Below, piece by piece: positions 1-8,391 of a DNA stretch of 64,000 bases (positions are counted from its first letter, which is position 1; every line of letters begins with the position of its first letter). A program made the position numbers and the translations under genes. This stretch comes from Flavobacterium defluvii (GTDB taxonomy: Bacteria > Bacteroidota > Bacteroidia > Flavobacteriales > Flavobacteriaceae). Under the pieces are notes generated by a model. That model was not told the DNA's origin. It did not search any database and saw only the letters and a program-made list of their open reading frames with translations. Where the stretch lies: NCBI RefSeq assembly GCF_900129555.1, contig NZ_FQWC01000007.1:124001-188000 (forward strand), given 5' to 3'.

Positions 1-41
1 TTTTAGAATGTAGATTTTAGTCCCGATAATAATCGGGATTG

Positions 42-210
42 CCCACGGATTTTACTGATCGAACTGATTAAGACTGATTTTTTGTTTTTGTTTGTCAGGC
101 TGAGCGAAGTCGAAGCCCCGCAATGTATAATTTGAATCTCGCAAAGACGCTAAGTCGCAAAGTTTTGAAAAAAAACTTAGAATCTTAGCATCTCAGAACC
201 TTAGCACCTC
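42..210. repeat. Intergenic repeat cluster (families I, G, B, A)
   Basis: Gap in front of the GH3 gene. It contains a piece of family I (ACGGATTTTACTGATC, from about 45), family G (92-117, TTGTCAGGCTGAGCGAAGTC then GAAGCC), family B (136-165, AATCTCGCAAAGACGC type) and family A (175-210, CTTAGAATCTTAGCATCTC type). Each recurs elsewhere: G at 53879, B at 2532 and inverted at 2754, A at 42327, 52731, 53180, 60582 and 60873. No coding region or clear promoter was seen. Confidence 0.8.
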
Positions 211-223
211 AAAAAAACTAGCC

Positions 224-2524
224 ATGAAAAATAAAAAAATAATAATTATTATTGGGGTTTTGTCCCTGTTTACCGTTGGAAATATGAATGCACAAAAAAA
301 GCCGTATTTAGATAAAAACAAAACTATTGAGCAAAGAATTGATTTGCTTTTGCCGTTAATGACTTTGGAGGAAAAAGTAGGGCAGATGAACCAATACAAT
401 GGTTTTTGGGATGTTACGGGACCAGCACCAAAAGGCGGAACGGCTGAATTAAAATACGAGCATTTAAGAAAAGGTTTAGTTGGCTCAATGCTTACAGTTC
501 GTGGCGTAAAAGAAGTGCGTGCCGTACAGAAAATTGCGGTTGAAGAAACCCGTTTAGGGATTCCGTTAATTATTGGTTTTGATGTAATACATGGTTATAA
601 AACGTTAAGCCCGATTCCGTTGGCAGAAGCGGCGAGTTGGGATTTAGAAGCGATTAAAAAATCGGCGGCAATTGCAGCAGATGAAGCTTCGGCATCTGGA
701 ATAAACTGGACTTTTGGGCCAAATGTCGATGTGGCAAATGATGCCCGTTGGGGACGTGTGATGGAAGGTGCGGGAGAGGATCCGTATTTAGGAAGTAAAG
801 TGGGTTATGCACGTGTGAAGGGTTTTCAAGGCGAAACGGTTGCAGATTTGGCGAAAGTAAATACGATTGCGGCTTGCGCGAAACACTTTGCGGCGTATGG
901 TTATGTTGAAGCAGGATTGGAATATAATATTGTAGATATCAGTAATTCTAAATTGTATAATTCGGTTTTACCTCCTTTTGAAGCAACGGTTCAGGCTGGA
1001 GTTCGTACGTTTATGAATTCGTTTAATACGTTGAATGGCGTTCCTGCGACTGGAAATGCATTTTTGCAAAGAGATATTTTAAAAGGAAAATGGAAGTTTG
1101 ACGGATTTGTGATTTCTGATTATGCTTCTATCCGCGAAATGATTCCGCACGGCTACGCAAAAGATGAAGCCGATGCAACAGCAAAAGCAGTTATTGCGGG
1201 CTCAGATATGGACATGGAATCGTATTTGTATGTCGCAAAATTGGTTGATTTGGTAAAATCTGGAAAAATAAAAGAATCTTTGGTTGATGATGCCGTTCGC
1301 AGAATTCTTCGTGTAAAATTTGAATTAGGATTATTTGATGATCCGTACAGATATTGTGATGAAAAACGTGAGAAAGAAGTTGTTGGAAGTAAAGCTAATA
1401 ATGATGGCGTTTTGGATATGGCGAAAAAATCTATCGTATTATTAAAGAATGAAAAGAATTTGCTTCCGCTGAAAAAATCAGGACAAAAGATTGCTTTGAT
1501 TGGTGCTTTGGCAAATGATAAAAACAGTCCGCTTGGAAGCTGGAGAATTGCGGCCGATGATAATACTGCGGTTTCTGTTTTAGAAGGAATGCAGCAATAC
1601 AAAGACAATCAATTGGTTTTTGAAAAAGGTGCTGATTTATTAAAACAAAAAGCAACTTTTTTAACCGAAACAGTTTTCAACACAACAGACAAAAGCGGAT
1701 TTGAAGCAGCAAAAACTGCTGCAAAAACTGCCGATGTTGTTGTAATGGTTTTAGGTGAATACGGTTTTCAAAGCGGAGAAGGAAGAAGTAGAACAGATTT
1801 AAATTTGCCAGGTTTACAAGAAGAATTACTAGAAGAAATTTATAAAGTAAATCCAAATGTAGTTTTGGTTTTAAATAACGGTCGTCCGTTGAGTATTCCG
1901 TGGGCTGCAGAAAATATTCCGGCTATTGTTGAGGCTTGGCATTTAGGAACGCAAGCTGGAAATGCAGTTGCACAGGTTTTATACGGAGATTATAATCCGA
2001 GCGGGAAACTGCCTATGTCGTTTCCTAGAAATGTGGGTCAGGTGCCAATTTATTACAACAAATACAGTACAGGAAGACCAACAGACAGTGATAAAAATGT
2101 TTTCTGGTCACATTATATGGATGTAGAGAAAACGCCTCAATTTCCGTTTGGTTTTGGATTGAGTTATACAACTTTTGATTATAAAAATCTGAAAGTAAAT
2201 AAAACTGCTTTCGCAAAAGGAGAAAAGGTTCAAGTAAGCGTTGAGATTACAAACTCAGGAAATTACGACGGAAAAGAAGTTGTTCAATTATACATTCATG
2301 ATGAATATGCGAGCATCGTTCGTCCGATAAAAGAATTGAAAGGTTTTGAATTGGTAAATCTGAAAAAAGGAGAAACTAAAACGGTAAACTTTATTTTAAC
2401 GGATAAAGAACTTGGTTTTTATAATAATGAAGGGAATTATTTAGTTGAACCTGGGACTTTTAAAATTATGGTTGGAGGAAGCTCGGATAAAGGTTTGCAG
2501 AGCGCTTTTGAGATAAAAGACTAA
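224..2524 (+). CDS. bglX: GH3 beta-glucosidase (BglX-like), secreted
   Basis: Family 3 glycoside hydrolase that removes beta-linked glucose (or a related sugar) from the non-reducing end of oligosaccharides, probably in the periplasm. Residues 1-23 form a signal peptide ending NMNAQ. The N-terminal TIM barrel spans about 35-370, with the KHF motif at 220-222 and the likely nucleophile Asp299 in VISDY. The alpha/beta sandwich follows (about 400-620) with a GEGRSRTDL segment in which Glu519 is the probable acid/base. An Fn3-like domain closes the protein (about 665-755). Its 766 residues are normal for BglX. It lies at the edge of the mannan locus and could process gluco-manno-oligosaccharides. 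Family certain, exact substrate inferred; beta-xylosidase activity cannot be excluded. Confidence 0.92.
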   Translation: MKNKKIIIIIGVLSLFTVGNMNAQKKPYLDKNKTIEQRIDLLLPLMTLEEKVGQMNQYNGFWDVTGPAPKGGTAELKYEHLRKGLVGSMLTVRGVKEVRAVQKIAVEETRLGIPLIIGFDVIHGYKTLSPIPLAEAASWDLEAIKKSAAIAADEASASGINWTFGPNVDVANDARWGRVMEGAGEDPYLGSKVGYARVKGFQGETVADLAKVNTIAACAKHFAAYGYVEAGLEYNIVDISNSKLYNSVLPPFEATVQAGVRTFMNSFNTLNGVPATGNAFLQRDILKGKWKFDGFVISDYASIREMIPHGYAKDEADATAKAVIAGSDMDMESYLYVAKLVDLVKSGKIKESLVDDAVRRILRVKFELGLFDDPYRYCDEKREKEVVGSKANNDGVLDMAKKSIVLLKNEKNLLPLKKSGQKIALIGALANDKNSPLGSWRIAADDNTAVSVLEGMQQYKDNQLVFEKGADLLKQKATFLTETVFNTTDKSGFEAAKTAAKTADVVVMVLGEYGFQSGEGRSRTDLNLPGLQEELLEEIYKVNPNVVLVLNNGRPLSIPWAAENIPAIVEAWHLGTQAGNAVAQVLYGDYNPSGKLPMSFPRNVGQVPIYYNKYSTGRPTDSDKNVFWSHYMDVEKTPQFPFGFGLSYTTFDYKNLKVNKTAFAKGEKVQVSVEITNSGNYDGKEVVQLYIHDEYASIVRPIKELKGFELVNLKKGETKTVNFILTDKELGFYNNEGNYLVEPGTFKIMVGGSSDKGLQSAFEIKD

Positions 2525-2531
2525 AAGGTTT

Positions 2532-2784
2532 AATCTCGCAAAGTCGCATAGTCGCAAAGTTTTTTTCGCCACGAATTCACGAATTAATTATTTAAAAATT
2601 CGTGAATTCGTGGCGATTTTAATTTTTCAATAGAATAAGATTGAATATAAAAGGGCTTTAGCCGAACTTTACAGGTTTGGCTAAAGCCCTTTTGATTGCG
2701 TTACTATTTTTCATCCAGCTAAAGCTGGACGCTATTGATCTTAAATTAAAAAAAACTTTGCGACTCTGCGACTTTGCGAGATTA
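2532..2784. repeat. Nested inverted-repeat island (B-C-D-E-B')
   Basis: The 344-base gap between the GH3 and aldo/keto reductase genes is almost all repeat. Family B lies at 2532-2562 and its near-perfect inverted copy at 2754-2784. Between them are palindrome C (2567-2615, arms GCCACGAATTCACGAATT), hairpin D (2649-2693, arms AAAAGGGCTTTAGCC) and the short palindrome E (2712-2732, CCAGCTAAAGCTGG core). C recurs at 42379 and 54593; D and E recur at 56187 and 56247. Hairpin D may terminate the GH3 transcript. No ORF was seen. Confidence 0.85.
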
Positions 2785-2868
2785 AAAAAACACAACTTTT
2801 GAATTAATAGCTTTTGATATTTTTCTACCTTTAAATTCTATTAAATCACCAACCTTTAAACTAAAACA

Positions 2869-3825
2869 ATGAAATATAACAGATGTGGAAAAAGCGGGTT
2901 ATTACTGCCTGAAATTTCTTTAGGATTATGGCATAACTTCGGTTCGGTAGATAATTTTGAAAATGCCGAATGTATTGCCGTAGAAGCTTTTGACAAAGGA
3001 ATTACCCATTTTGATCTGGCAAACAATTATGGACCTGTTCCGGGTTCTGCCGAAGAGAATTTTGGTAAAATATTATGGCATAATTTTCAGGGAAACCTGC
3101 GTGATGAAATCGTGATTTCTACAAAAGCAGGTTATACCATGTGGAAAGGTCCTTATGGTGATTGGGGTTCGAGAAAATATCTTCTTTCAAGTTTAGATCA
3201 GAGTTTGAAAAGAATGAGTATTGATTATGTAGATATTTTTTATTCACATCGTCCAGATCCGGAAACGCCTATTGAAGAAACAATGATGGCTCTGGATCAC
3301 GCTGTGAGAAGCGGAAAAGCTTTATATGTAGGGATCAGTAATTATTCAGCAGAGCAGACTCGCGTTGCGGTTGATGTTTTAAAACAATTAGGAACGCCGT
3401 GTTTGATTCATCAGGCAAAATATTCAATGTTAGAACGCTGGGTTGAAAACGGGTTATTGGATGTTTTAGAAGAAAAAGGAGTAGGCTGTATCGCATTTTC
3501 ACCTTTGGCACAAGGACTTTTAACAGATAAATATTTAAATGGAATTCCTGAAAATTCAAGAGCGCATAATCCAAATGGACATTTAAAAGAAGATGAGGTG
3601 ACACAGGAAAGAATTCAGAAATTGATCCAATTAAACGAAATTGCGCAAAATAGAAATCAGTCTCTGGCACAATTGGCTTTAGCCTGGCTTCAAAAAGATA
3701 AACGAATTACATCGGTTTTAATTGGTGCAAGTTCTGTAAAACAATTGTGTAATAATATTGATTGTCTGCAGAATACTGAATTTACATATGATGAATTGAA
3801 TGCGATTGAGAAGATTTTATCTTAA
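2869..3825 (+). CDS. Aldo/keto reductase, YghZ-like
   Basis: NADPH-dependent aldo/keto reductase of 318 residues, cytoplasmic with no signal peptide. The catalytic tetrad is visible as Asp49, Tyr54 (ANNYG), Lys86 (STKAG) and His127 (YSHRP). The C-terminal segment around LIGASSVKQL is the usual nucleotide-binding end. The sequence most resembles the E. coli YghZ group (L-glyceraldehyde-3-phosphate reductase; AKR14), but substrate assignment within this superfamily from sequence is weak. It sits on the plus strand between the GH3 gene and the convergent end of the mannan operon, so a role in sugar or aldehyde metabolism is plausible but inferred. Repeats separate it from both neighbours, so it is probably transcribed alone. 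Confidence 0.88.
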   Translation: MKYNRCGKSGLLLPEISLGLWHNFGSVDNFENAECIAVEAFDKGITHFDLANNYGPVPGSAEENFGKILWHNFQGNLRDEIVISTKAGYTMWKGPYGDWGSRKYLLSSLDQSLKRMSIDYVDIFYSHRPDPETPIEETMMALDHAVRSGKALYVGISNYSAEQTRVAVDVLKQLGTPCLIHQAKYSMLERWVENGLLDVLEEKGVGCIAFSPLAQGLLTDKYLNGIPENSRAHNPNGHLKEDEVTQERIQKLIQLNEIAQNRNQSLAQLALAWLQKDKRITSVLIGASSVKQLCNNIDCLQNTEFTYDELNAIEKILS

Positions 3826-3853
3826 TCATGAATTCATATATTAACACCCGCAT

Positions 3854-3939
3854 CGTAGAGACGCACCGCAGTGCGTCTACGTCCAGTTTACGTTGCGTAT
3901 ATTCGTTGCGCATAATACGCACAGCAGTGCGTCTCTACG
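3854..3939. repeat. Family F inverted repeat between convergent genes
   Basis: The outer arms CGTAGAGACGCAC (3854-3866) and GTGCGTCTCTACG (3927-3939) are exact reverse complements. Each arm also forms its own small hairpin (ACGCACCGCAGTGCGT and ACGCACAGCAGTGCGT). A related single copy lies at 23842-23868. The position between the convergent aldo/keto reductase and GH5 mannanase genes suits a bidirectional terminator or a palindromic interspersed element. Confidence 0.8.
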
Positions 3940-3962
3940 GAAAATTGGAATGAATAATAATC

Positions 3963-5249
3963 TTATTTTTTTAATTGTAAATTATATTTTCTCACAATTT
4001 CCAAAGTAGATTTATCCGAAGAAAAAACAGAATTCAGACCTTGTGGTTCCTGCGGAGGATCTGTAGTTAAAGGATTGCCCGGATTCCATTTTCCATCTTG
4101 AGTTACCGCTTTTCCTTCCCCTCCAAATCCCCAGAAATTGGCAGCTTGCAGCGGACCATTATTTTTTACACTTTCTGCAACTCGTCCAAAAATATAATTG
4201 TAGAAAATATCTCGATTTACAACAGAAGATCCTGCAATTAGATTTTCATTTTCTCTAGGTAAACCAAATTCTTCAATAATAATTGGGCGTTTTAAATTGT
4301 CTGCTACTTTTATGTGATCGTCAATATATTTTCCGGCATTTTCTAAAGTTGTCGGAAGCGTTTTTTCGGCGTTATCTGCTTTAAACCAATTCCAGTTTTT
4401 TGGCCAAATATGCATTGTCAAATAATCGATATTTGGATTCTGATGCGTGCGTTCAAAAATTTCCATACTGTCATTTGAACTGTTTTTGCCTTCAGAACCC
4501 GTCGAGATTAAGTGGTTTTTGTCTAAGCTGTCAATTAAATCGACAATGGTATTTAGCCAAACTGTGAATTTTTTTTCGTTTTCCGGCGTAAAAGTTCGCG
4601 GTTCATTTCCAACCTGCCACGCCATAATGGTATTGTCTTCGGTGTATTTTTTTTTAGAATACGAATTTATTCTGCCAATAATAAACTTTACATGATTTTC
4701 AAGAGCTTTCATACAAGGTTCACAGCTGTGAAATTGCTCTGTATACGACATAAACTGCGGCCATGTATTGGGTGGAATTGCCGGAACCGGAATTGGCCCT
4801 TTTCCATTCCATTCTAAATATTGTGACATTCCGCCAGACCATTCCCAATTGTTGGTCAAATACAAAACAGCATACATTTTGCGTTTGCTCATTTCATTTA
4901 TTAAAAAATCTAACCCGTCTAGTAAATCTTCATCGTATTTTCCCTGCTCATACTGTAATGCTGGACGAACGGTAAAATCATATTTTCCACCGTCAGCTCC
5001 AACTAAAATGCGAAGATTATCGATTCCGTTTTTCTTCATCAAATCTAGCTCGCGAAGCAGTCTTTTTCGGTCACCAACTTTTTTCGAAGCCAGTAAACTT
5101 CCGTACCAATAATTGGTTCCAATGTAAGCGTAAGGTTTGTCGCCTTTATAAAATTGGTTTCCTTTTACAGTAATTCTTTCCTGTGCCTGACAAGCGATTA
5201 CAGAGAAAATTAAAGCAAGGCTGAGGTTTTTTAGAAATATGTTTTTCAT
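3963..5249 (-). CDS. GH5 endo-beta-1,4-mannanase lipoprotein (GH5_7-like)
   Basis: Endo-acting mannan hydrolase, 428 residues. The N-terminus is a lipoprotein signal with the lipobox cysteine at Cys20 (SVIAC), so it is probably membrane-anchored, perhaps on the cell surface. The single GH5 TIM barrel shows the acid/base Glu216 in WQVGNEP and the nucleophile Glu327 in IIIEEFGLP; NWEWSGG (134-140) is typical of bacterial GH5_7 mannanases. It is the last gene of the leftward mannan operon, 123 bases after the GH26 gene, a gap holding a small palindrome. It should cut beta-1,4-mannan or glucomannan alongside the two GH26 enzymes. Family confident; subfamily judged by eye. Confidence 0.9.
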   Translation of the reverse strand: MKNIFLKNLSLALIFSVIACQAQERITVKGNQFYKGDKPYAYIGTNYWYGSLLASKKVGDRKRLLRELDLMKKNGIDNLRILVGADGGKYDFTVRPALQYEQGKYDEDLLDGLDFLINEMSKRKMYAVLYLTNNWEWSGGMSQYLEWNGKGPIPVPAIPPNTWPQFMSYTEQFHSCEPCMKALENHVKFIIGRINSYSKKKYTEDNTIMAWQVGNEPRTFTPENEKKFTVWLNTIVDLIDSLDKNHLISTGSEGKNSSNDSMEIFERTHQNPNIDYLTMHIWPKNWNWFKADNAEKTLPTTLENAGKYIDDHIKVADNLKRPIIIEEFGLPRENENLIAGSSVVNRDIFYNYIFGRVAESVKNNGPLQAANFWGFGGEGKAVTQDGKWNPGNPLTTDPPQEPQGLNSVFSSDKSTLEIVRKYNLQLKK

Positions 5250-5278
5250 ATGATATTTTGTTAGAACTTAACGTAAAA

Positions 5279-5294
5279 CTGGACTGAAGTCCAG
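5279..5294. repeat. Short perfect palindrome (family J)
   Basis: CTGGACTGAAGTCCAG is a 7-bp stem with a 2-base loop in the gap between the GH26 and GH5 genes of the operon. It may modulate mRNA stability or be one more short interspersed palindrome. It lacks the following T-run expected of a terminator. Confidence 0.5.
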
Positions 5295-5372
5295 CTCTAC
5301 AATATTTGGCCGAGCCTTTGACTCTTTTTTCTGTGTCGCACAATCTGCTAAATTTGCGTGCCGTTAAAAATG

Positions 5373-6599
5373 CTATTTTGGCATTTCATACATTTTTGGC
5401 AGGGAATTTAATAATGTCGATTTTGTTTTGGTACTAAAGGTTTTAAAATCTGCTGCATTCGAAACCGAACCATTTGGAACATAATATCCGTCATTGTTAT
5501 TGTTCCAGAACATGACATAACTTACCTGAATATCATTTGCTGTTAAAGCGTCGTATAAATAAGTTGAAAACCAGTCTGTAACTGGCGGAATTGAGCTTGT
5601 AACTCTGTAACCGGTTTCGGTTAAAGCTGCGATTTTTACTTTCGTTTTCGCAATATCAGAGATTATTTTCAGCTTAGCATTGGCTTTGCCAGAACCTGTA
5701 GAACCTTGATTGTTGAAATCTCCATAATTATCCATTCCCAGAATATCTACATATTTATCGCCCGGATATCGGCTTAAATAACTGGCTTCTGTTGTGTAGG
5801 AGTTGTCTGGAGAAAAAGCGTATAAAATGTTGTGAACGCCTTTTGTGTTTTTCAAATAATCAACCGTAAACTGATACGCTTGTTTGTATTCATCGGCAGT
5901 GCAGAAATTTGCGCCCCACCAAAACCAGCTTCCGTCGAATTCATGAAATGGCCTGAAAATTATCGGAATCAATTCTCCGTTTGAGCCTTTTAAATTTAAA
6001 ACTATGCTGGCTACTTTATCCAGTTTCTTTTTGTACCATTCGTGATTTGCTCCCCCTGGTAAAATACTTTTAAAAGCCGTTGCTTTTTCTTGTGCAGACA
6101 TATCTGCTGCATAGAAAGATTCATCTTTAAAAGGTTCTCTGATATGCCAGCTGAAAGTGTTGATTATGCCTTTCGCGTAAGCGGCTTTAACATCGCTTGT
6201 AATTTTTAGTTCCTGTTGATAAAACCAGTTATCGGTCTGATTGTTATTGTTTTTATCGGTAATAAACATAAAATCTGAACCCAAAACTGCGGGATCAAAA
6301 CCTGTATTTTTTTTGATGTCAGAATCTCCTCCGGCATCCTGATAGAATCCATTAAAAGCGTCTTGCTGACCAATAGCAACTTTCGTTTGTGCCAGTCTTT
6401 TTAAATTATAAAATAAAGCAACAGTTTCTTTAGTTGCGCTTGCATCAACCATATAAGTTGAGGCATTTTGAGTCGTTAAGGGATCGTTCTGCGTTGGCGG
6501 ATCAACAATAACTTCCTCTTCAGATTCTTTGTCTGAAGAACAGCTAAAAGTTAAGATTGATAAGCTTATCAGGGTTATTTTTAGAAATATCTTTTTCAT
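5373..6599 (-). CDS. GH26 endo-beta-1,4-mannanase lipoprotein
   Basis: Endo-mannanase of 408 residues. The lipobox is TFSC with Cys20, followed by an acidic, Pro-rich linker (about 22-42) typical of surface-exposed Bacteroidota lipoproteins. The GH26 barrel carries the acid/base Glu220 in RPFHEF, the aromatic WFWWG next to it, and the nucleophile Glu328 in ALTETGY. Its start is only 3 bases beyond the stop of the carbohydrate-binding protein, so the two are probably translationally coupled. Compared with the other GH26 in this locus (11155-12297) it has a longer N-terminal linker, which suggests one enzyme acts on intact polymer and the other on oligosaccharides. That division is inference. 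Confidence 0.93.
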   Translation of the reverse strand: MKKIFLKITLISLSILTFSCSSDKESEEEVIVDPPTQNDPLTTQNASTYMVDASATKETVALFYNLKRLAQTKVAIGQQDAFNGFYQDAGGDSDIKKNTGFDPAVLGSDFMFITDKNNNNQTDNWFYQQELKITSDVKAAYAKGIINTFSWHIREPFKDESFYAADMSAQEKATAFKSILPGGANHEWYKKKLDKVASIVLNLKGSNGELIPIIFRPFHEFDGSWFWWGANFCTADEYKQAYQFTVDYLKNTKGVHNILYAFSPDNSYTTEASYLSRYPGDKYVDILGMDNYGDFNNQGSTGSGKANAKLKIISDIAKTKVKIAALTETGYRVTSSIPPVTDWFSTYLYDALTANDIQVSYVMFWNNNNDGYYVPNGSVSNAADFKTFSTKTKSTLLNSLPKMYEMPK

Positions 6600-6602
6600 G
6601 GT

Positions 6603-7148
6603 TTATTTTTCAGGATTTTGTTTTAAATACTCTTCTTCTGAAAGAGTGGTAACTTTTACATCATCAAAATAAATAGTGCCGTTTGTTTGTGCAAGAGCCA
6701 GCATGATTCTCACTTTTTTAGCTTCGGCGGGAACTTTTACGATTTTTTTGTAATTCATCCAATCGGTTGTGCCTTTTACTTGTGCAAAAGTTTCTGCTGT
6801 AATTTTTTTATCGCCAGATGACGTAAACTCTGCAATGGCTGCACCGGCTTTGTAGGCTTCTTTTTGTTCTTCGATGCTTTCAGATTTTATCCAAATACTG
6901 AATTCCAGTGCATAAATATTTTTCGGAATGTTTATAATTTGGTCAACAGCTTTCCATTCTGCACCCACAAACTGATTGATGGCAGCGCAGTTTTTCCCTG
7001 ATTTTTTATCATAAGGAGTTATATAGGCAGTTTCGCCGCCGTTCCAGTTTACAAATTCGTATTCGAAACCGGGATTTTTGACAAGATTACCTTGTGCATT
7101 TGTAATTGTAGTTAGAAATAATAAACTAAAAAGAAAAAGTGTTTTCAT
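6603..7148 (-). CDS. Secreted carbohydrate-binding module protein (CBM4/9-like)
   Basis: Small secreted protein of 181 residues when started at the ATG at 7148; a longer frame would need a TTG two codons earlier. The signal peptide ends TITNAQ. The rest is one jelly-roll of the CBM4/9 type: it opens with NLVKNPGFE, has the intermediate W/F strands, and closes with TIYFDDVKV, the signature of this fold. No catalytic domain is present. It lies 3 bases before the GH26 gene, so it may act as a separate binding subunit for that enzyme or deliver mannan to it. The ligand is not determinable from sequence. Confidence 0.75.
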   Translation of the reverse strand: MKTLFLFSLLFLTTITNAQGNLVKNPGFEYEFVNWNGGETAYITPYDKKSGKNCAAINQFVGAEWKAVDQIINIPKNIYALEFSIWIKSESIEEQKEAYKAGAAIAEFTSSGDKKITAETFAQVKGTTDWMNYKKIVKVPAEAKKVRIMLALAQTNGTIYFDDVKVTTLSEEEYLKQNPEK

Positions 7149-7194
7149 GAGCAATATTTTTAATACAATTAATTGATTTATAATAAAAAAGAAT

Positions 7195-8385
7195 TTAATC
7201 TTTTATTCTCTGAATGAGTTCCATGCACGCTCGGCTGTTATGATACGGACATTTCCAGAATCCGGCTTTGTCTTTTTCGATTAATGAATAATCACGGTAA
7301 ACGCCCCAGAACCATTCTCCGTTTTTAAGATCGAGAATGTGTTTTAGTATAAATTCCCAGTTTTTAAAAACAATTTCAAGATACTCTTCATTTCCGGTTA
7401 ATTGATAAGCGTTGTAAAAGCCAATTAAAGCTTCGGCCTGAACCCACCAATGTTTTTCGGCAATTAATTCGTTTTTTTCAGGATCAAATTCATACCATAA
7501 ACCACCGTCAGAATCCAAACCTTCTTTGGTAACTTCGGCCATTTGAACGGCGTGTTTTTTATAATTTGAAATCAGATTTTCATCTTCTAAAACTTCAGCA
7601 CATTGCAATAAAAGCCACGCTGCTTCAATATCGTGTCCGTATGAAATCACGTCCGGTTTTTCGATCCAGTTTTCATCAAAAAATAAACGAAGATGTCCGG
7701 TTTCAGTATTAATGAAATGTTTTTCTATTGTTTCTAATAATTCGATGCTGTTTTTTCGAAGCGTTTCATCTTTCCATACTTTATACAAATTCGCATAACC
7801 TTCAATAATATGCAAATGCGTGTTCATTGTCTTTTTTTCGTTGGCATCTTTATCGCTTAAACGCAAATCTTCAATGGGCTGCCAGTCTCGTGTAAAAGCT
7901 TCCAGATAACCTTTATTTACAGGATCGTAACTGTGTTCCTGAATTTTGAAATATAAATTTTTGGCAATTTCTAAAGCTTTTTCATCTTTTGAAATCGCAT
8001 AATATTCGGTTAAACCATAAACAGCAAAAGCTAAAGCATAGATTTGATTTTTAGTATCTTTTGGTGTTTTATCAGCATTGATACTCCAAAATAAACCTCC
8101 AAATTCTGGATCATAAAAATATTTTGAAAGATATTCAAAAGCTCTTTCGGCAATTTGTTTATAATTCTCTTTTTTTGTGATTTGATAAGCCGATGAAAAA
8201 CTCCAGAGAATTCTGGCGTTTAAAACAGAACCCTTTTCGGCATTGGCAATTACATGATCGTTAAAATCAATCTGGCCAATGAAACCTTCATTTTCGTTAT
8301 CAATGGTGTGCTTTGTCCAATAATTAAAAATAGAATCAAGTTCAGTTTTTAATTCAGATTTAAGCTGCTTTAGTTTTACTGGCAC
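7195..8385 (-). CDS. Cellobiose/mannobiose 2-epimerase (AGE superfamily)
   Basis: Cytoplasmic (alpha/alpha)6-barrel epimerase that converts beta-1,4-mannobiose to 4-O-beta-mannosyl-glucose (and cellobiose to glucosyl-mannose). It has 396 residues, usual for the family. Conserved histidines appear at 190/192 (NTHLHIIEGY), 251 (YGHDIEAAW), 312 (KHWWVQAEA) and 382 (PYHNSR), matching catalytic and binding positions in characterised cellobiose 2-epimerases. The only in-frame start before the upstream stop codon is GTG at 8385. It follows the GH130 gene by 6 bases, the same partnership as in the Bacteroides fragilis mannan pathway (epimerase plus mannosylglucose phosphorylase). Substrate inferred from family and context. 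Confidence 0.9.
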   Translation of the reverse strand: MPVKLKQLKSELKTELDSIFNYWTKHTIDNENEGFIGQIDFNDHVIANAEKGSVLNARILWSFSSAYQITKKENYKQIAERAFEYLSKYFYDPEFGGLFWSINADKTPKDTKNQIYALAFAVYGLTEYYAISKDEKALEIAKNLYFKIQEHSYDPVNKGYLEAFTRDWQPIEDLRLSDKDANEKKTMNTHLHIIEGYANLYKVWKDETLRKNSIELLETIEKHFINTETGHLRLFFDENWIEKPDVISYGHDIEAAWLLLQCAEVLEDENLISNYKKHAVQMAEVTKEGLDSDGGLWYEFDPEKNELIAEKHWWVQAEALIGFYNAYQLTGNEEYLEIVFKNWEFILKHILDLKNGEWFWGVYRDYSLIEKDKAGFWKCPYHNSRACMELIQRIKD

Positions 8386-8391
8386 GGTGTA

